Source: Oscillospiraceae bacterium (GTDB taxonomy: Bacteria > Bacillota > Clostridia > Oscillospirales > Oscillospiraceae). From it: a DNA stretch of 64,000 nucleotides. Location: positions 248,001-312,000 of the forward strand of contig CADCKQ010000003.1 in assembly GCA_902802045.1 (NCBI GenBank), given 5' to 3'. The notes beneath the pieces were generated by a model. It saw only the letters and a program-made list of their open reading frames with translations. It ran no database searches and was not told the DNA's origin. The stretch's first letter is position 1; the number at the start of each line of letters is the position of its first letter. This document shows, in pieces, positions 44,673 to 53,606 of this stretch. The translations under genes and the position numbers were made by a program.

Positions 44673-47270
44673 TCAGACCATCTCCTTGAGCCTGCTCAGG
44701 AAATTCAGAGCTTCAATAGGCGTCATCGAATTGATGTCCGCAGCCTCTATCTTCTGTCTTATCTCATCTGCGGCAATATCCTGAAGACTGATCTGCGGGA
44801 CATCCTCCGCCTTTTTCCCGTCTCCGACCGTAGCCGCCTGCCCGATAAGCTCCTTGAGGTTCTTCTTGGCCCTGATTATCACGGCGTCTGGGATCCCTGC
44901 CAGCTTAGCGACCTCGATCCCGTAGCTGTCGTCCGCTGCTCCGGGGACTATCTTTCTCAGGAACACGAGGTTGTCGCCCTGTTTCTTGGCCGTGATGTTG
45001 TAGTTGCGCACCCCTTTGATCTCCCCCTCGAGCACCGAGAGTTCATGGTAATGGGTGGCAAACATCGTCTTCGCTCCGAGCTTTTTTCTGTCCGCGCAGT
45101 ATTCGAGCACAGCCTTCGCTATCGCCATCCCGTCGTATGTCGAGGTTCCCCTGCCGATCTCGTCGAGCACGATAAACGAGGAGGCTGTGGCGTGCTTTAA
45201 GATGTTCGCGGTCTCGCTCATCTCGACCATGAAAGTCGACTGCCCGGAGGCCAGATCGTCTGAGGCTCCGATCCTTGTGAATATCCTGTCCACGATCCCG
45301 ACCGTTGCCGATCTTGCCGGAACAAAGGAGCCTATCTGTGCCATCAGGATTATCAGGGCAGTCTGCCTCATATATGTGGATTTGCCCGCCATGTTCGGCC
45401 CTGTTACGATCGCGACTCTGTTCAGATTGTCGTCCAAAAGCACGTCATTGGGAACGAAGGGGATGTCCTTCAGGGTCTGCTCCACAACGGGGTGTCTCCC
45501 GGCCTTTATCTCGAGAAGCCGCGAGGTGTCTATCTCGGGTTTTACATAGCTGTTGCGGACAGCCGTTTCGGCCAGTGAGCAGTACACGTCGAGTTCGGCC
45601 ACTTTTTCCGCCGTATCCTGTACCCTTGTCACCTGCTGCGCGACAGTACTTCTCAGCTCGCTGAAGAAGCTGTATTCAAGCTCCCCTATCCTGTCCCTTG
45701 CGTTTATGAGCGTGTTCTCGAGTTCTTTGAGCTCCTTTGTAAAGTACCGCTCGTTTGAGACCAGCGTCTGCTTTCTTATATAATCCTCGGGTATGTTCAC
45801 CTCGCCCGCGGATTTGGGAACGTCTATATAATATCCGAAGACCTTGTTGTAGCCGACCTTGAGCTTCTTTATCCCGGTCCTCTCGCGCTCTCTCGCCTCG
45901 AGCCGGGCGAGCATGGAGGAGCCGTTGTCCCTCACGTCTCTCAGGTAGTCGAGCTCCTCCGAGAAGCCCTGCCTGAATATGCCGCCTTCCCTGACGGAGA
46001 ACGGTGGATCGTCGACGACAGCGGAATCGATCATCTCTGCTATATCCGAAAGGGTGTCCATCGAAGCGATGTTTTTAAGCGCCGCCGTCTCCGCGGAGGC
46101 AAGCCTTTCCGCAAGCGCCGGCAGGCAGCTGCAGCAGTTTGCAAGCGATCTCAGGTCCCTGCCGTTTGCTGTCCCGTATACGATACGCCCTATAAGGCGC
46201 TGCATGTCCGTTATATGCCTTAAGATCTCCATCGTCTCGGATCTCACGACATTGTTTCTGTACAGCTCCTCGACGGCTGCATTCCTGCGCTTTATGGCTA
46301 TCGCCGAGAGAAGCGGCTTTTCGATCCAGCTTCTGAGCATCCTGCCGCCCATCGGCGTCTTTGTCCTGTCGAGCACCCAGAGAAGAGATCCTCTCTTCTC
46401 GCCCGTTCTCTGGGATTCCGTGAGCTCTAGACTTCTGGCAGTCACCCAGTCGAGCTCCATATATTTCTTCACATACGAGACCTCGGGCGAGCTTATGTGG
46501 CTCAGATCGAACTTTTGAGTCTCCTTGAGATAAGCAAGCAGCGCCCCCGCCGCAGAGACTGCCGCCGGGCTCTCGCCGAGCCCGAGCTCGTCTACGCTCT
46601 GCGCCTTGAACTGCTCGCAGACCCTGGCGCTCGCCTCAAGATATTCGAAGCCCTCTTGCCCGCATTCGATGAGCGCGCCGAGTTTTTCGGTCAGGAAATT
46701 CCTTATCCCGGCGATCTCAGCCGCCCCCTGTGAGAGGACTGCCTCCCTGGGCGCGAATCTTCCGAGCTCATTGAGTATGTGGCTTATCTGATCCTCTTCA
46801 AATGATGTGCATGAAAACTCCCCTGTGGAGATGTCGCAGAAGGCTATTCCCGCTGAGGCCGGGCCGGTCTCTATCGCGCAGATGTAGTTGTTTTTGCTCT
46901 CGTCGAGCATGGAGCTCTCGGTGACGGTGCCGGGCGTAATTATCCTTATGACATCGCGGCTGACCAGGCCGACCGCTTTCGCGGGGTCCTCAGTCTGCTC
47001 GCAGATCGCGACTTTGTAGCCCTTGGCAACCAGCTTTGCTATATATGTCTCGGCCGCGTGATACGGAACTCCGCACATCGGAGTCCTCTCCTCGGGATTT
47101 TCCACTCCCCTGTCGCGGGTCGTCAGAGTCAGGTCCAGCTCTTTCGAGCCTGTCACCGCGTCCTCGTCGAACATCTCATAGAAGTCCCCGAGTCTGAAAA
47201 AGAGCAGGCAGTCCCTGTACTGCGACTTTATTTCCTTGTACTGCCGTTTCATCGGCGTCAGATCAGGCAT
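44673..47270 (-). CDS. mutS: DNA mismatch repair protein MutS
   Basis: Mismatch-recognition ATPase of 865 residues. The N-terminal mismatch motif is FFRLGDFYEMF (Phe-x-Glu wedge), followed by connector, clamp (REGGIFRQGFSEELD) and ATPase domains, with Walker A GPNMAGKSTYMRQ and Walker B-region DEIGRGTSTYDG. The extreme C-terminus holds the usual MTPIEALNFLSRLKE dimerisation helix. It overlaps miaB by eight bases. Its partner mutL is transcribed divergently just past miaB. Confidence 0.97.
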   Translation of the reverse strand: MPDLTPMKRQYKEIKSQYRDCLLFFRLGDFYEMFDEDAVTGSKELDLTLTTRDRGVENPEERTPMCGVPYHAAETYIAKLVAKGYKVAICEQTEDPAKAVGLVSRDVIRIITPGTVTESSMLDESKNNYICAIETGPASAGIAFCDISTGEFSCTSFEEDQISHILNELGRFAPREAVLSQGAAEIAGIRNFLTEKLGALIECGQEGFEYLEASARVCEQFKAQSVDELGLGESPAAVSAAGALLAYLKETQKFDLSHISSPEVSYVKKYMELDWVTARSLELTESQRTGEKRGSLLWVLDRTKTPMGGRMLRSWIEKPLLSAIAIKRRNAAVEELYRNNVVRSETMEILRHITDMQRLIGRIVYGTANGRDLRSLANCCSCLPALAERLASAETAALKNIASMDTLSDIAEMIDSAVVDDPPFSVREGGIFRQGFSEELDYLRDVRDNGSSMLARLEARERERTGIKKLKVGYNKVFGYYIDVPKSAGEVNIPEDYIRKQTLVSNERYFTKELKELENTLINARDRIGELEYSFFSELRSTVAQQVTRVQDTAEKVAELDVYCSLAETAVRNSYVKPEIDTSRLLEIKAGRHPVVEQTLKDIPFVPNDVLLDDNLNRVAIVTGPNMAGKSTYMRQTALIILMAQIGSFVPARSATVGIVDRIFTRIGASDDLASGQSTFMVEMSETANILKHATASSFIVLDEIGRGTSTYDGMAIAKAVLEYCADRKKLGAKTMFATHYHELSVLEGEIKGVRNYNITAKKQGDNLVFLRKIVPGAADDSYGIEVAKLAGIPDAVIIRAKKNLKELIGQAATVGDGKKAEDVPQISLQDIAADEIRQKIEAADINSMTPIEALNFLSRLKEMV

Positions 47271-48669
47271 CTTCTATCTCCCCGTACAGCGCCCATGTGT
47301 TTCCGTCCGTTATCTTAACTTCCCTGAAGCTCCCAATAAACTCAGGGCTTCCCTTCAGATGCACAAGTCTCCCGCCGTTCGTTCTGGCTGAGAGGTTGTA
47401 CTCATCTTTGCCTGTCTCGCCGTCTATCAGGACTCTGAGCGTCTTCCCAATATAAGCCCTGTGTTTTCTGCCGGATATCTCGTTCGAAAGCGCGGTGAGC
47501 TTGTCGAACCTCACCTGCTTTTCCTCTCTCGTGAAGGGGTCGGGCATTGTTGCCGCCGGTGTTCCGAGGCGTTTCGAGTAGATGAACGTGAACATCGCGT
47601 CGTACCCGACTTCCCTGCAGAGCTTCAGCGTGTCCTCGAACTGCTCGTCCGTCTCCCCGGGAAATCCGACTATTATGTCTGTAGTAATGACCAGGTCCGG
47701 CATATACTCTCTCGCGAGAGTGACCTTATCGAGATAGTCCGCGCTCGTATAGTTTCTGTTCATCCTCTTCAGGACCGTGTCGTTCCCGGACTGGACCGGC
47801 AGGTGTATATGGTGGGCGCATTTGCCGCACTGAGCCATAGTTCTGAACAGCTTTTCCGTCGCGTCCTTCGGGTGGCTCGTCATGAAGCGCAGTATAAAAT
47901 CGCCCGGAATGTCGTTTATCATAGCGAGCAGATCCGCGAAATCGACTCCGCAGTCGAGGTCCTTGCCGTAGGAATTCACGTTCTGCCCGAGCACGGTTAT
48001 GTCCTTATAGCCCTCAGCAACCAGCTGCCTGGCCTCGCTGACTATATCCTCCGGCCTTCTGGATCTCTCGCGCCCTCTCACATAGGGCACTATGCAGTAG
48101 GTGCAGAAATTGTTGCAGCCGTACATTATTGAGATCCAGGCCTTGACCTTCCCGTCGCGTCTTAAGGGAATGCCCTCCGCTATCGCCCCGCTGCTTTTTT
48201 CAGTCGCGAAGATCCTTCTTTTCCTTATCAGATGCTCCTCCAGCAGTTCGGGAAATCTCCAGAGCTCGTGAGGTCCGAAGACCATGTCGACCACGGGATA
48301 GGACATCTTGATCTTATTCGCCATGTGCTCCTGCTGGACCATACAGCCGCAGACGGCTATTATCTGGTCCGGCTTGGCCTTCTTGGTGTGGTTCAGCGCC
48401 CCGACGTTTCCGAGCACTCTCATCTCAGCGTGCTCTCTGACGGCGCAGGTGTTTATGACTATGATATCTGCCGCAAACTCGTCCGGGGTGAAGGCAAAGC
48501 CCATCTCGGCCAGATATCCCCTTATCTTCTCCGAGTCGGCCTCGTTCTGCTGGCAGCCGTAGGTGTCGACCATTGCCAGGGGACGGTCGAGATATGAAAA
48601 ATGCTCCTTTAATTCCGAGCAGTATTCAAGCTGTTTTTTTATATCGTCCTGCGTTATCCGTGCTGTCAT
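47263..48669 (-). CDS. miaB: tRNA-2-methylthio-N6-dimethylallyladenosine synthase
   Basis: Radical-SAM methylthiotransferase for position 37 of tRNAs, 468 residues. It has the N-terminal UPF0004 cluster domain with VDTYGCQQNEADSE and INTCAVREHAEMRV, the radical-SAM triad in CNNFCTYCIVPYVRG, and the C-terminal TRAM domain (LKGSPEFIGSFREVKITDG). The ATG at 48669 is chosen because it follows AAAAGGA. It acts after MiaA, whose gene lies in the divergent mutL operon. Confidence 0.95.
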   Translation of the reverse strand: MTARITQDDIKKQLEYCSELKEHFSYLDRPLAMVDTYGCQQNEADSEKIRGYLAEMGFAFTPDEFAADIIVINTCAVREHAEMRVLGNVGALNHTKKAKPDQIIAVCGCMVQQEHMANKIKMSYPVVDMVFGPHELWRFPELLEEHLIRKRRIFATEKSSGAIAEGIPLRRDGKVKAWISIMYGCNNFCTYCIVPYVRGRERSRRPEDIVSEARQLVAEGYKDITVLGQNVNSYGKDLDCGVDFADLLAMINDIPGDFILRFMTSHPKDATEKLFRTMAQCGKCAHHIHLPVQSGNDTVLKRMNRNYTSADYLDKVTLAREYMPDLVITTDIIVGFPGETDEQFEDTLKLCREVGYDAMFTFIYSKRLGTPAATMPDPFTREEKQVRFDKLTALSNEISGRKHRAYIGKTLRVLIDGETGKDEYNLSARTNGGRLVHLKGSPEFIGSFREVKITDGNTWALYGEIEDA

Positions 48670-48701
48670 CTTTTGTTCATCCTTTTCGTTTCGGGCATGA
48701 T

Positions 48702-48731
48702 ATAATACCATAAAGAGTATAGAAGTTTCAA
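48702..48731 (-). promoter_or_regulatory. Probable promoter of the miaB-mutS operon
   Basis: On the minus strand: TTGAAA, 18-base spacer, TATTAT, 33 bases before the miaB ATG. The same 100-base AT-rich gap must also hold the mutL promoter; several TATAAT boxes are present (48701, 48736, 48743) but no clear -35 partner. Confidence 0.5.
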
Positions 48732-48775
48732 CTTTTATAATGTATAATAATACATCATTTTTTCAGGGAGCGCTT

Positions 48776-50587
48776 ATGTCTGTAATCAATATACTGTCCC
48801 CGCAGCTTGCCGATATGATCGCCGCGGGCGAGGTCGTTGAACGCCCGGCCTCCGTCATCAAGGAGCTCATGGAAAACTCCATCGACGCCGGCGCCAGCTC
48901 GATCACCGTGGAGATAAAAAACGGCGGCTCGACCTTCATAAGGGTGATCGACAACGGCTGCGGCATGTCTCCGGACGACGCGGGCCTTGCCTTTACCCGC
49001 CACGCCACATCGAAGCTTTCCTCCGCCAAAGGGCTGGAGAGCATCTCGACGATGGGCTTTCGCGGCGAGGCTCTGGCGGCCATATCCTCCGTCTCGAGAA
49101 TAGTTCTGACCACCTGCCTCAGAGGCTCTTCGGAGGGCTGTCTCGTCGAGCTCGAGGGCGGAGAGATCACGGACATGAAGCTTGCGGGTTGCCCGGAGGG
49201 GACGACCATAACCGTCTCGAATCTCTTTTACAACACCCCTGCAAGGCTCAAATTCCTCAAATCCGACAGGGCCGAGGCTCAGGCCTGCGTCGCCGCGGGC
49301 ATGAGGTGCGCCCTCGGAAGGCCCGATATACAGGTGCGCTTCATAAAAGACGGCGTCGAGGAATTCTTCTCCCCCGGAGACGGGGACATAAGCTCCTGCA
49401 TATACAATGTCCTCGGCCGGGATTACCACAACTCCCTGCTTGAATGCAGCGGCACTTCGGACGGGATCTCCGTCAACGGCTTTGTCTCCTCCCCGCGCGA
49501 GGGCAGGGGCAACAGAAGCGGGCAGTATTTCTACTGCAACGGCAGGCACATAAAGTCCCAGCTCCTGCAGGCAGCAGTTGAGCAGGCCTATAAAAACACT
49601 CTCCTGACCGGCCGTTTTCCCGCCTGCGTCCTGTATCTGACCCTGGACTGCGGCTCTGTCGATGTCAATGTCCACCCCGCAAAAACGGAGGTCAAATTCT
49701 CGGAGGAGAAGAAGGTGTACGACGCTGTCTACTACGCCGTACTCTCCGCTGTGGGAAGCGAGAGCCGTGTCTTTGAAGACATTCCCGTCGCGAAAGAGAG
49801 GAGCGCTTCCTACTCCGCTCCGAAATCGCGGGATTTCTACAGGCACATGAGCACTCAGGCCTTCAGAGCTGCAAACGAGCTCTACGCGCCGAAAAAGCCT
49901 TCCGGGGAAAGCGCTCAGTATTCCATAAAGCCATCTCCCATGCCGGTATCAAAATCTGACTCTCTTCCGGTTCCCGCTGCCCGTGAGGAGGAAAAACCGT
50001 TTGTTCCCGCCCCCCTCGAGCGCAGCTGGCGCTTTATAGGCGAGGCGATGCACACTTACATAATCATAGAAAAAGACGAAGAGCTTATACTTATAGACAA
50101 GCACGCTGCCCATGAGCGCATGAACTTCGACGCTCTGAAAGCCCGGGGCGGCGAGATCATGTCCCAGCTGCTGCTCACCCCCGTCACGCTGAAGCTCAGA
50201 GGCGAGGAGGCCGACATCCTCGAGTCGAACGCGGAGCTGATAGCCTCCTGCGGCTTCGAGGTCGAGCCCTTCGGCGAGGAGGAGTACATCATAAGAGCCG
50301 TCCCCGAGGATATAGACGCCTCGGACGCAGAAAACGCCCTTATGGAGATAATCGGGAAGATCTCCTCCTTCGGACTCTCGGATCCGGCCGCTCTGAAAGA
50401 CGAGCTCCTGCACACCGTCGCCTGCAAGGCCGCCATCAAGGCCGGCTGGGACAGTTCCCGTGCGGAGCTCGAGAGGATAGCGGACAAGGTCGTCTCCGGC
50501 GAGATACGATACTGCCCGCACGGCAGGCCGGTCTCGACGGTCATCTCGCGCCGCGACCTCGACAAGATGTTCAAAAGGATCGTATGA
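48776..50587 (+). CDS. mutL: DNA mismatch repair protein MutL
   Basis: 603 residues. The GHKL ATPase blocks are MIAAGEVVERPASVIKELM and NSIDAGA, then DNGCGM and GFRGEAL. The C-terminal domain holds the endonuclease motif DKHAAHERMNFD (DQHAxxERxxxE class) and CKAAIKAGW, CPHGRPV, indicating a nicking MutL as expected in bacteria without MutH. The ATG after AGGGAGC is used; a longer in-frame reading starts inside the promoter region. It overlaps miaA by four bases. Confidence 0.96.
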   Translation: MSVINILSPQLADMIAAGEVVERPASVIKELMENSIDAGASSITVEIKNGGSTFIRVIDNGCGMSPDDAGLAFTRHATSKLSSAKGLESISTMGFRGEALAAISSVSRIVLTTCLRGSSEGCLVELEGGEITDMKLAGCPEGTTITVSNLFYNTPARLKFLKSDRAEAQACVAAGMRCALGRPDIQVRFIKDGVEEFFSPGDGDISSCIYNVLGRDYHNSLLECSGTSDGISVNGFVSSPREGRGNRSGQYFYCNGRHIKSQLLQAAVEQAYKNTLLTGRFPACVLYLTLDCGSVDVNVHPAKTEVKFSEEKKVYDAVYYAVLSAVGSESRVFEDIPVAKERSASYSAPKSRDFYRHMSTQAFRAANELYAPKKPSGESAQYSIKPSPMPVSKSDSLPVPAAREEEKPFVPAPLERSWRFIGEAMHTYIIIEKDEELILIDKHAAHERMNFDALKARGGEIMSQLLLTPVTLKLRGEEADILESNAELIASCGFEVEPFGEEEYIIRAVPEDIDASDAENALMEIIGKISSFGLSDPAALKDELLHTVACKAAIKAGWDSSRAELERIADKVVSGEIRYCPHGRPVSTVISRRDLDKMFKRIV

Positions 50588-51540
50588 TGCCTGAAAACAG
50601 CATAAATGTGATCGCCGTCGTCGGCCCCACGGCTGTCGGAAAAACGAGAGTCGCGATAGAGATCGCGAAGAGGCTTGGAGGCGAGATCGTCTCTGCGGAT
50701 TCCATGCAGGTCTACCGGCGCATGGACATAGGCACTGCCAAAGCGACGCCCTCAGAGAGAGCCGAGGTCCCCCACCACATGCTCGACGTCGCGGATCCCC
50801 GGGAAAACTACAGCGTCGCGAGATATGTAAGCGACGCGAAAGACGTGGTAGCGGACATCGCCTCCCGCGGAAAGCTCCCCGTTATCGCAGGCGGGACTGG
50901 CCTCTACGTAGATTCCCTGCTCTCCGGAAGAGAGTTTTCCGAAAGCCCGGGAGACAGCGGCCTTCGGGAGAAACTGAACCTCGAATACGGGGAGCTCGGC
51001 GGAGAGAAGATGCTGGAGAAGCTCGCCTCCGTCGACCCCGAGAGAGCGGGAAAGCTCTCTCCGAACGACAGGAAACGCATAGTGAGGGCTCTGGAGATAT
51101 ACGCCCTCACCGGAATGACGATAACCGAGCACGACGAGCAGTCGAAGCTTAGCCCCAAGCCCTACAGGGTATTCAAGGTCTTTCTCAATTCCGAGGACCG
51201 GAACCTCCTCTATTCGAGGATAGACGAAAGAGTGGACCTGATGTTCGAAGAGGGCCTTTTAAATGAGGTAAAAACCCTGCTGGACGAGGGTGTCTCCCCC
51301 GACTGCACATCCATGCAGGCCATAGGATATAAAGAGACCGCTCTCGCGATCGCAGGTAAATGCAGCCTTGAGGAGGCCAGGGACGCCATAAAGCAGGGCA
51401 GCCGGAGATACGCGAAAAGGCAGCTGACCTGGTTCAACAGGTATACGGACGCCTTCCGCCTTGATCTCGGCGGGAGCCCCGATCTTGCCGAAGCGGCAGA
51501 TACCCTCTGCGACATGTATGAAATGCTGGTCCCGGAATAA
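50584..51540 (+). CDS. miaA: tRNA dimethylallyltransferase
   Basis: Transfers the dimethylallyl group to A37 of tRNAs reading UNN codons; MiaB then adds the methylthio group. 318 residues with P-loop GPTAVGKTRVAIEI (about 13-26), substrate motif SADSMQVYRRMDIGTAKAT, and YKETALAI followed by RYAKRQLTWFNR near the end. The start has tandem ATG codons in the ATGATG overlap with the mutL stop; either is possible and the first is given. Confidence 0.96.
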   Translation: MMPENSINVIAVVGPTAVGKTRVAIEIAKRLGGEIVSADSMQVYRRMDIGTAKATPSERAEVPHHMLDVADPRENYSVARYVSDAKDVVADIASRGKLPVIAGGTGLYVDSLLSGREFSESPGDSGLREKLNLEYGELGGEKMLEKLASVDPERAGKLSPNDRKRIVRALEIYALTGMTITEHDEQSKLSPKPYRVFKVFLNSEDRNLLYSRIDERVDLMFEEGLLNEVKTLLDEGVSPDCTSMQAIGYKETALAIAGKCSLEEARDAIKQGSRRYAKRQLTWFNRYTDAFRLDLGGSPDLAEAADTLCDMYEMLVPE

Positions 51541-51561
51541 AAGAAGGACAGAAAACAGACT

Positions 51562-52260
51562 ATGGAAATATCCGAAAACGTAAAAGCGGTAAAGGAGCGT
51601 ATCGCGAAGGCCGCGGCTCTCTGCGGGAGAGACCCTTCAGAGATCGCGCTCGTCGCCGCGAGCAAGATGAACAGCGCCGATAAAGTGAAGGAGGCTGTTC
51701 TCGCGGGCGTCGACGCCTGCGGGGAGAACAGGGTCCAGGAGCTTCTGGAGAAATACGAACAGGGGGCCTATGAAGGCGCTCCGCTTCATTTCATAGGGAC
51801 TCTCCAGAAAAACAAGGTGAAATACCTCGTCGGAAAAGTCTCGCTTATACACTCGGTCGACAGCTTCTCACTCCTTCAGGAGATAGAAAAGCAGGCCGCC
51901 AGAAGGGATCTCGTGCAGGACGTCCTTCTGGAGATAAACATCGCCGGAGAGGACTCCAAATCCGGAATGGAGGCCTCCCGTCTTCCGGAGATACTTGAAA
52001 TGGCAGCCCCTCTCGAACATGTCCGTATTCTCGGTCTCATGGCGATACCTCCGATATGCTCGGATCCGGAAGAAAACAGGCCGTATTTTGCAAAAATGAG
52101 GCAGCTTTTTGTTGACAATGCAGGAAAAAAATACGATAATAGCTTGATGAAATGCCTGTCCATGGGGATGAGCTCCGATTTCGAAACAGCTATCACCGAG
52201 GGCGCTACCATGGTCAGAGTAGGAACTGCAATTTTCGGCAGGCGCGATTACGGTATTTAA
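51562..52260 (+). CDS. YggS/PROSC-family pyridoxal-phosphate-binding protein
   Basis: 232 residues, a single TIM-barrel PLP carrier without known catalytic activity that keeps PLP supply and amino-acid pools balanced. Family marks are LVAASKMNSADKV (PLP Lys), GENRVQELLEKYE, LHFIGTLQKNKVKYL and the phosphate-binding C-terminus LSMGMSSDFETAITEGATM plus VRVGTAIFGRR. It starts 21 bases after miaA and directly precedes sepF, the classic Gram-positive order next to division genes. Confidence 0.94.
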   Translation: MEISENVKAVKERIAKAAALCGRDPSEIALVAASKMNSADKVKEAVLAGVDACGENRVQELLEKYEQGAYEGAPLHFIGTLQKNKVKYLVGKVSLIHSVDSFSLLQEIEKQAARRDLVQDVLLEINIAGEDSKSGMEASRLPEILEMAAPLEHVRILGLMAIPPICSDPEENRPYFAKMRQLFVDNAGKKYDNSLMKCLSMGMSSDFETAITEGATMVRVGTAIFGRRDYGI

Positions 52261-52272
52261 GGAGACAAGGTC

Positions 52273-52824
52273 TTGGCATTACTTGATGAACTGAGAAAAC
52301 TTACACAGCCGTACGACGAGGAAGACGACTTCTTTGACGGCAGCGAGGAGAGCTTTCAGACTGCTGCCCAGTCCGCTTCCGCAGCGCAGACGGATTTTGA
52401 AAACGCATTTTCCAATTCCGCCGGAAACCGCAATCCCGAGCTCGAGGAGAGAGCCTATGCCGAGCAGGAGGCCTACGACCAGCGCGTCGCGGGAAGGCGC
52501 AGGCCTTTCCAGGGTCTCCAGCAGAACGCCCAGAGCGCAAACCAGAGCAAAAAATCCGGCCGCAAGAACGTAAATGTTCCCGGCTCGGACATAAACGTCA
52601 TCCTCTTCAACCCCAAATCCTTCGACGAGGCGGGAGAGCTGGCCGACCATCTCCGCGAGAGCAGAAGCGTACTGATGTCGCTCGACGCCCTCCCCGTGGA
52701 GACCGCGAGAAGGCTTCTGGATTTCATATCCGGTATCACCTTCGCGCTCAACGGCAAGATCACCCCTGTGGCCGCCAAAGCCTATTTCATCACACCGGAA
52801 AACGTCAATCTGATTGACGGCTGA
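52273..52824 (+). CDS. sepF: Cell division protein SepF
   Basis: 183 residues. A short N-terminal amphipathic segment for membrane anchoring (residues 1-12, ALLDELRKL), a Ser/Ala/Gln/Asn-rich linker to about 95, then the SepF core (VILFNPKSFDEAGELADHLR; VETARRLLDFISGITFALNG). SepF tethers FtsZ to the membrane and shapes the Z ring. The start is TTG with GGAG eight bases upstream; no ATG fits. It is followed by divIVA. Confidence 0.94.
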   Translation: MALLDELRKLTQPYDEEDDFFDGSEESFQTAAQSASAAQTDFENAFSNSAGNRNPELEERAYAEQEAYDQRVAGRRRPFQGLQQNAQSANQSKKSGRKNVNVPGSDINVILFNPKSFDEAGELADHLRESRSVLMSLDALPVETARRLLDFISGITFALNGKITPVAAKAYFITPENVNLIDG

Positions 52825-52862
52825 ACTCAATAAACAAATAACACAGAAAGGCAGATATTATC

Positions 52863-53522
52863 ATGATTACAGCGCAGGATATACGTGAAAAGACTTTTGA
52901 AAGAGCACGTCTTAACGGCTACTCCGTCGACGATGTCGACAGCTTTCTCGAGGAAGTTGCGGAGAACATCTCCAATTCCCTGAAGGAGAACGCCGTCTTA
53001 AAGAGCAAGATGAAGGTCCTCGTAGACAAGATCGAAGAGTACCGCAGCAATGAAGAAGCCATAAACAGCGCTGTTCTGTCGGCCCAGAAGCTCGCAGTTC
53101 AGATCGAAGCGGAGGCAAAGGAAAAAGCCGCTGCGATCCTTGCTGACGCCCAGGCCAGAGCCGACGCCCGCCTCGGCGGCCTCGATAAGGAAGTTGCCGA
53201 GCTGGAAGGCCGTCTCGAGAAGGCAAAGGCTGCAAACGCCGAGTACTGCGCGAGCCAGGTCGAGGCTCTCAAAAAGCAGATAAAGAAGATACAGGATATA
53301 TCCGAGGGCATCATTACAAAGCAGGAGCAGCCCGCTCCCGCTGTTCCTGCCCCCGCCGAGCCCGTCGCCATGGCTGACATAGACGCCAGCGTCAGGGCCA
53401 TAGATGAGAAGGTCTCGAAGATCGAGCCGGCTCCGGAGTTTAAAATGAATCTGGACTTTTCCCGTGCCGATGACGATTTCGGCAAGGACCCTTTTAACAG
53501 CACCCAGCCCTTTTCCCTGTAA
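52863..53522 (+). CDS. divIVA: DivIVA-domain protein
   Basis: 219 residues. The N-terminal membrane-curvature domain is ITAQDIREKTFERARLNGYS followed by VDDVDSFLEEVAENI; then a coiled coil to about 145 (Ala/Glu/Lys heptads) and a Pro/Ala-rich tail, ending FGKDPFNSTQPFSL. DivIVA marks poles and septa and recruits partner proteins. It sits in the expected sepF-divIVA-ileS context. Confidence 0.94.
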   Translation: MITAQDIREKTFERARLNGYSVDDVDSFLEEVAENISNSLKENAVLKSKMKVLVDKIEEYRSNEEAINSAVLSAQKLAVQIEAEAKEKAAAILADAQARADARLGGLDKEVAELEGRLEKAKAANAEYCASQVEALKKQIKKIQDISEGIITKQEQPAPAVPAPAEPVAMADIDASVRAIDEKVSKIEPAPEFKMNLDFSRADDDFGKDPFNSTQPFSL

Positions 53523-53555
53523 AACATAGGGCCCGGTACAGACTTTACACATTCG

Positions 53556-53583
53556 GAGGGCGGGCAAAGGCACGCCCTCTTTA
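53556..53583 (+). terminator. Weak hairpin between divIVA and ileS
   Basis: GAGGGCG / CGCCCTC with a ten-base loop and only TTT after it. It is probably partial termination. There is no room for a T-box leader in the 84-base gap. Confidence 0.5.
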
Positions 53584-53606
53584 TGCATGATACAGGAGAT
53601 AAATGA

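Noticed and set aside
53523..53606. T-box leader for ileS
   Set aside because: The gap is only 84 bases and lacks the conserved T-box sequence; only a weak hairpin is present.
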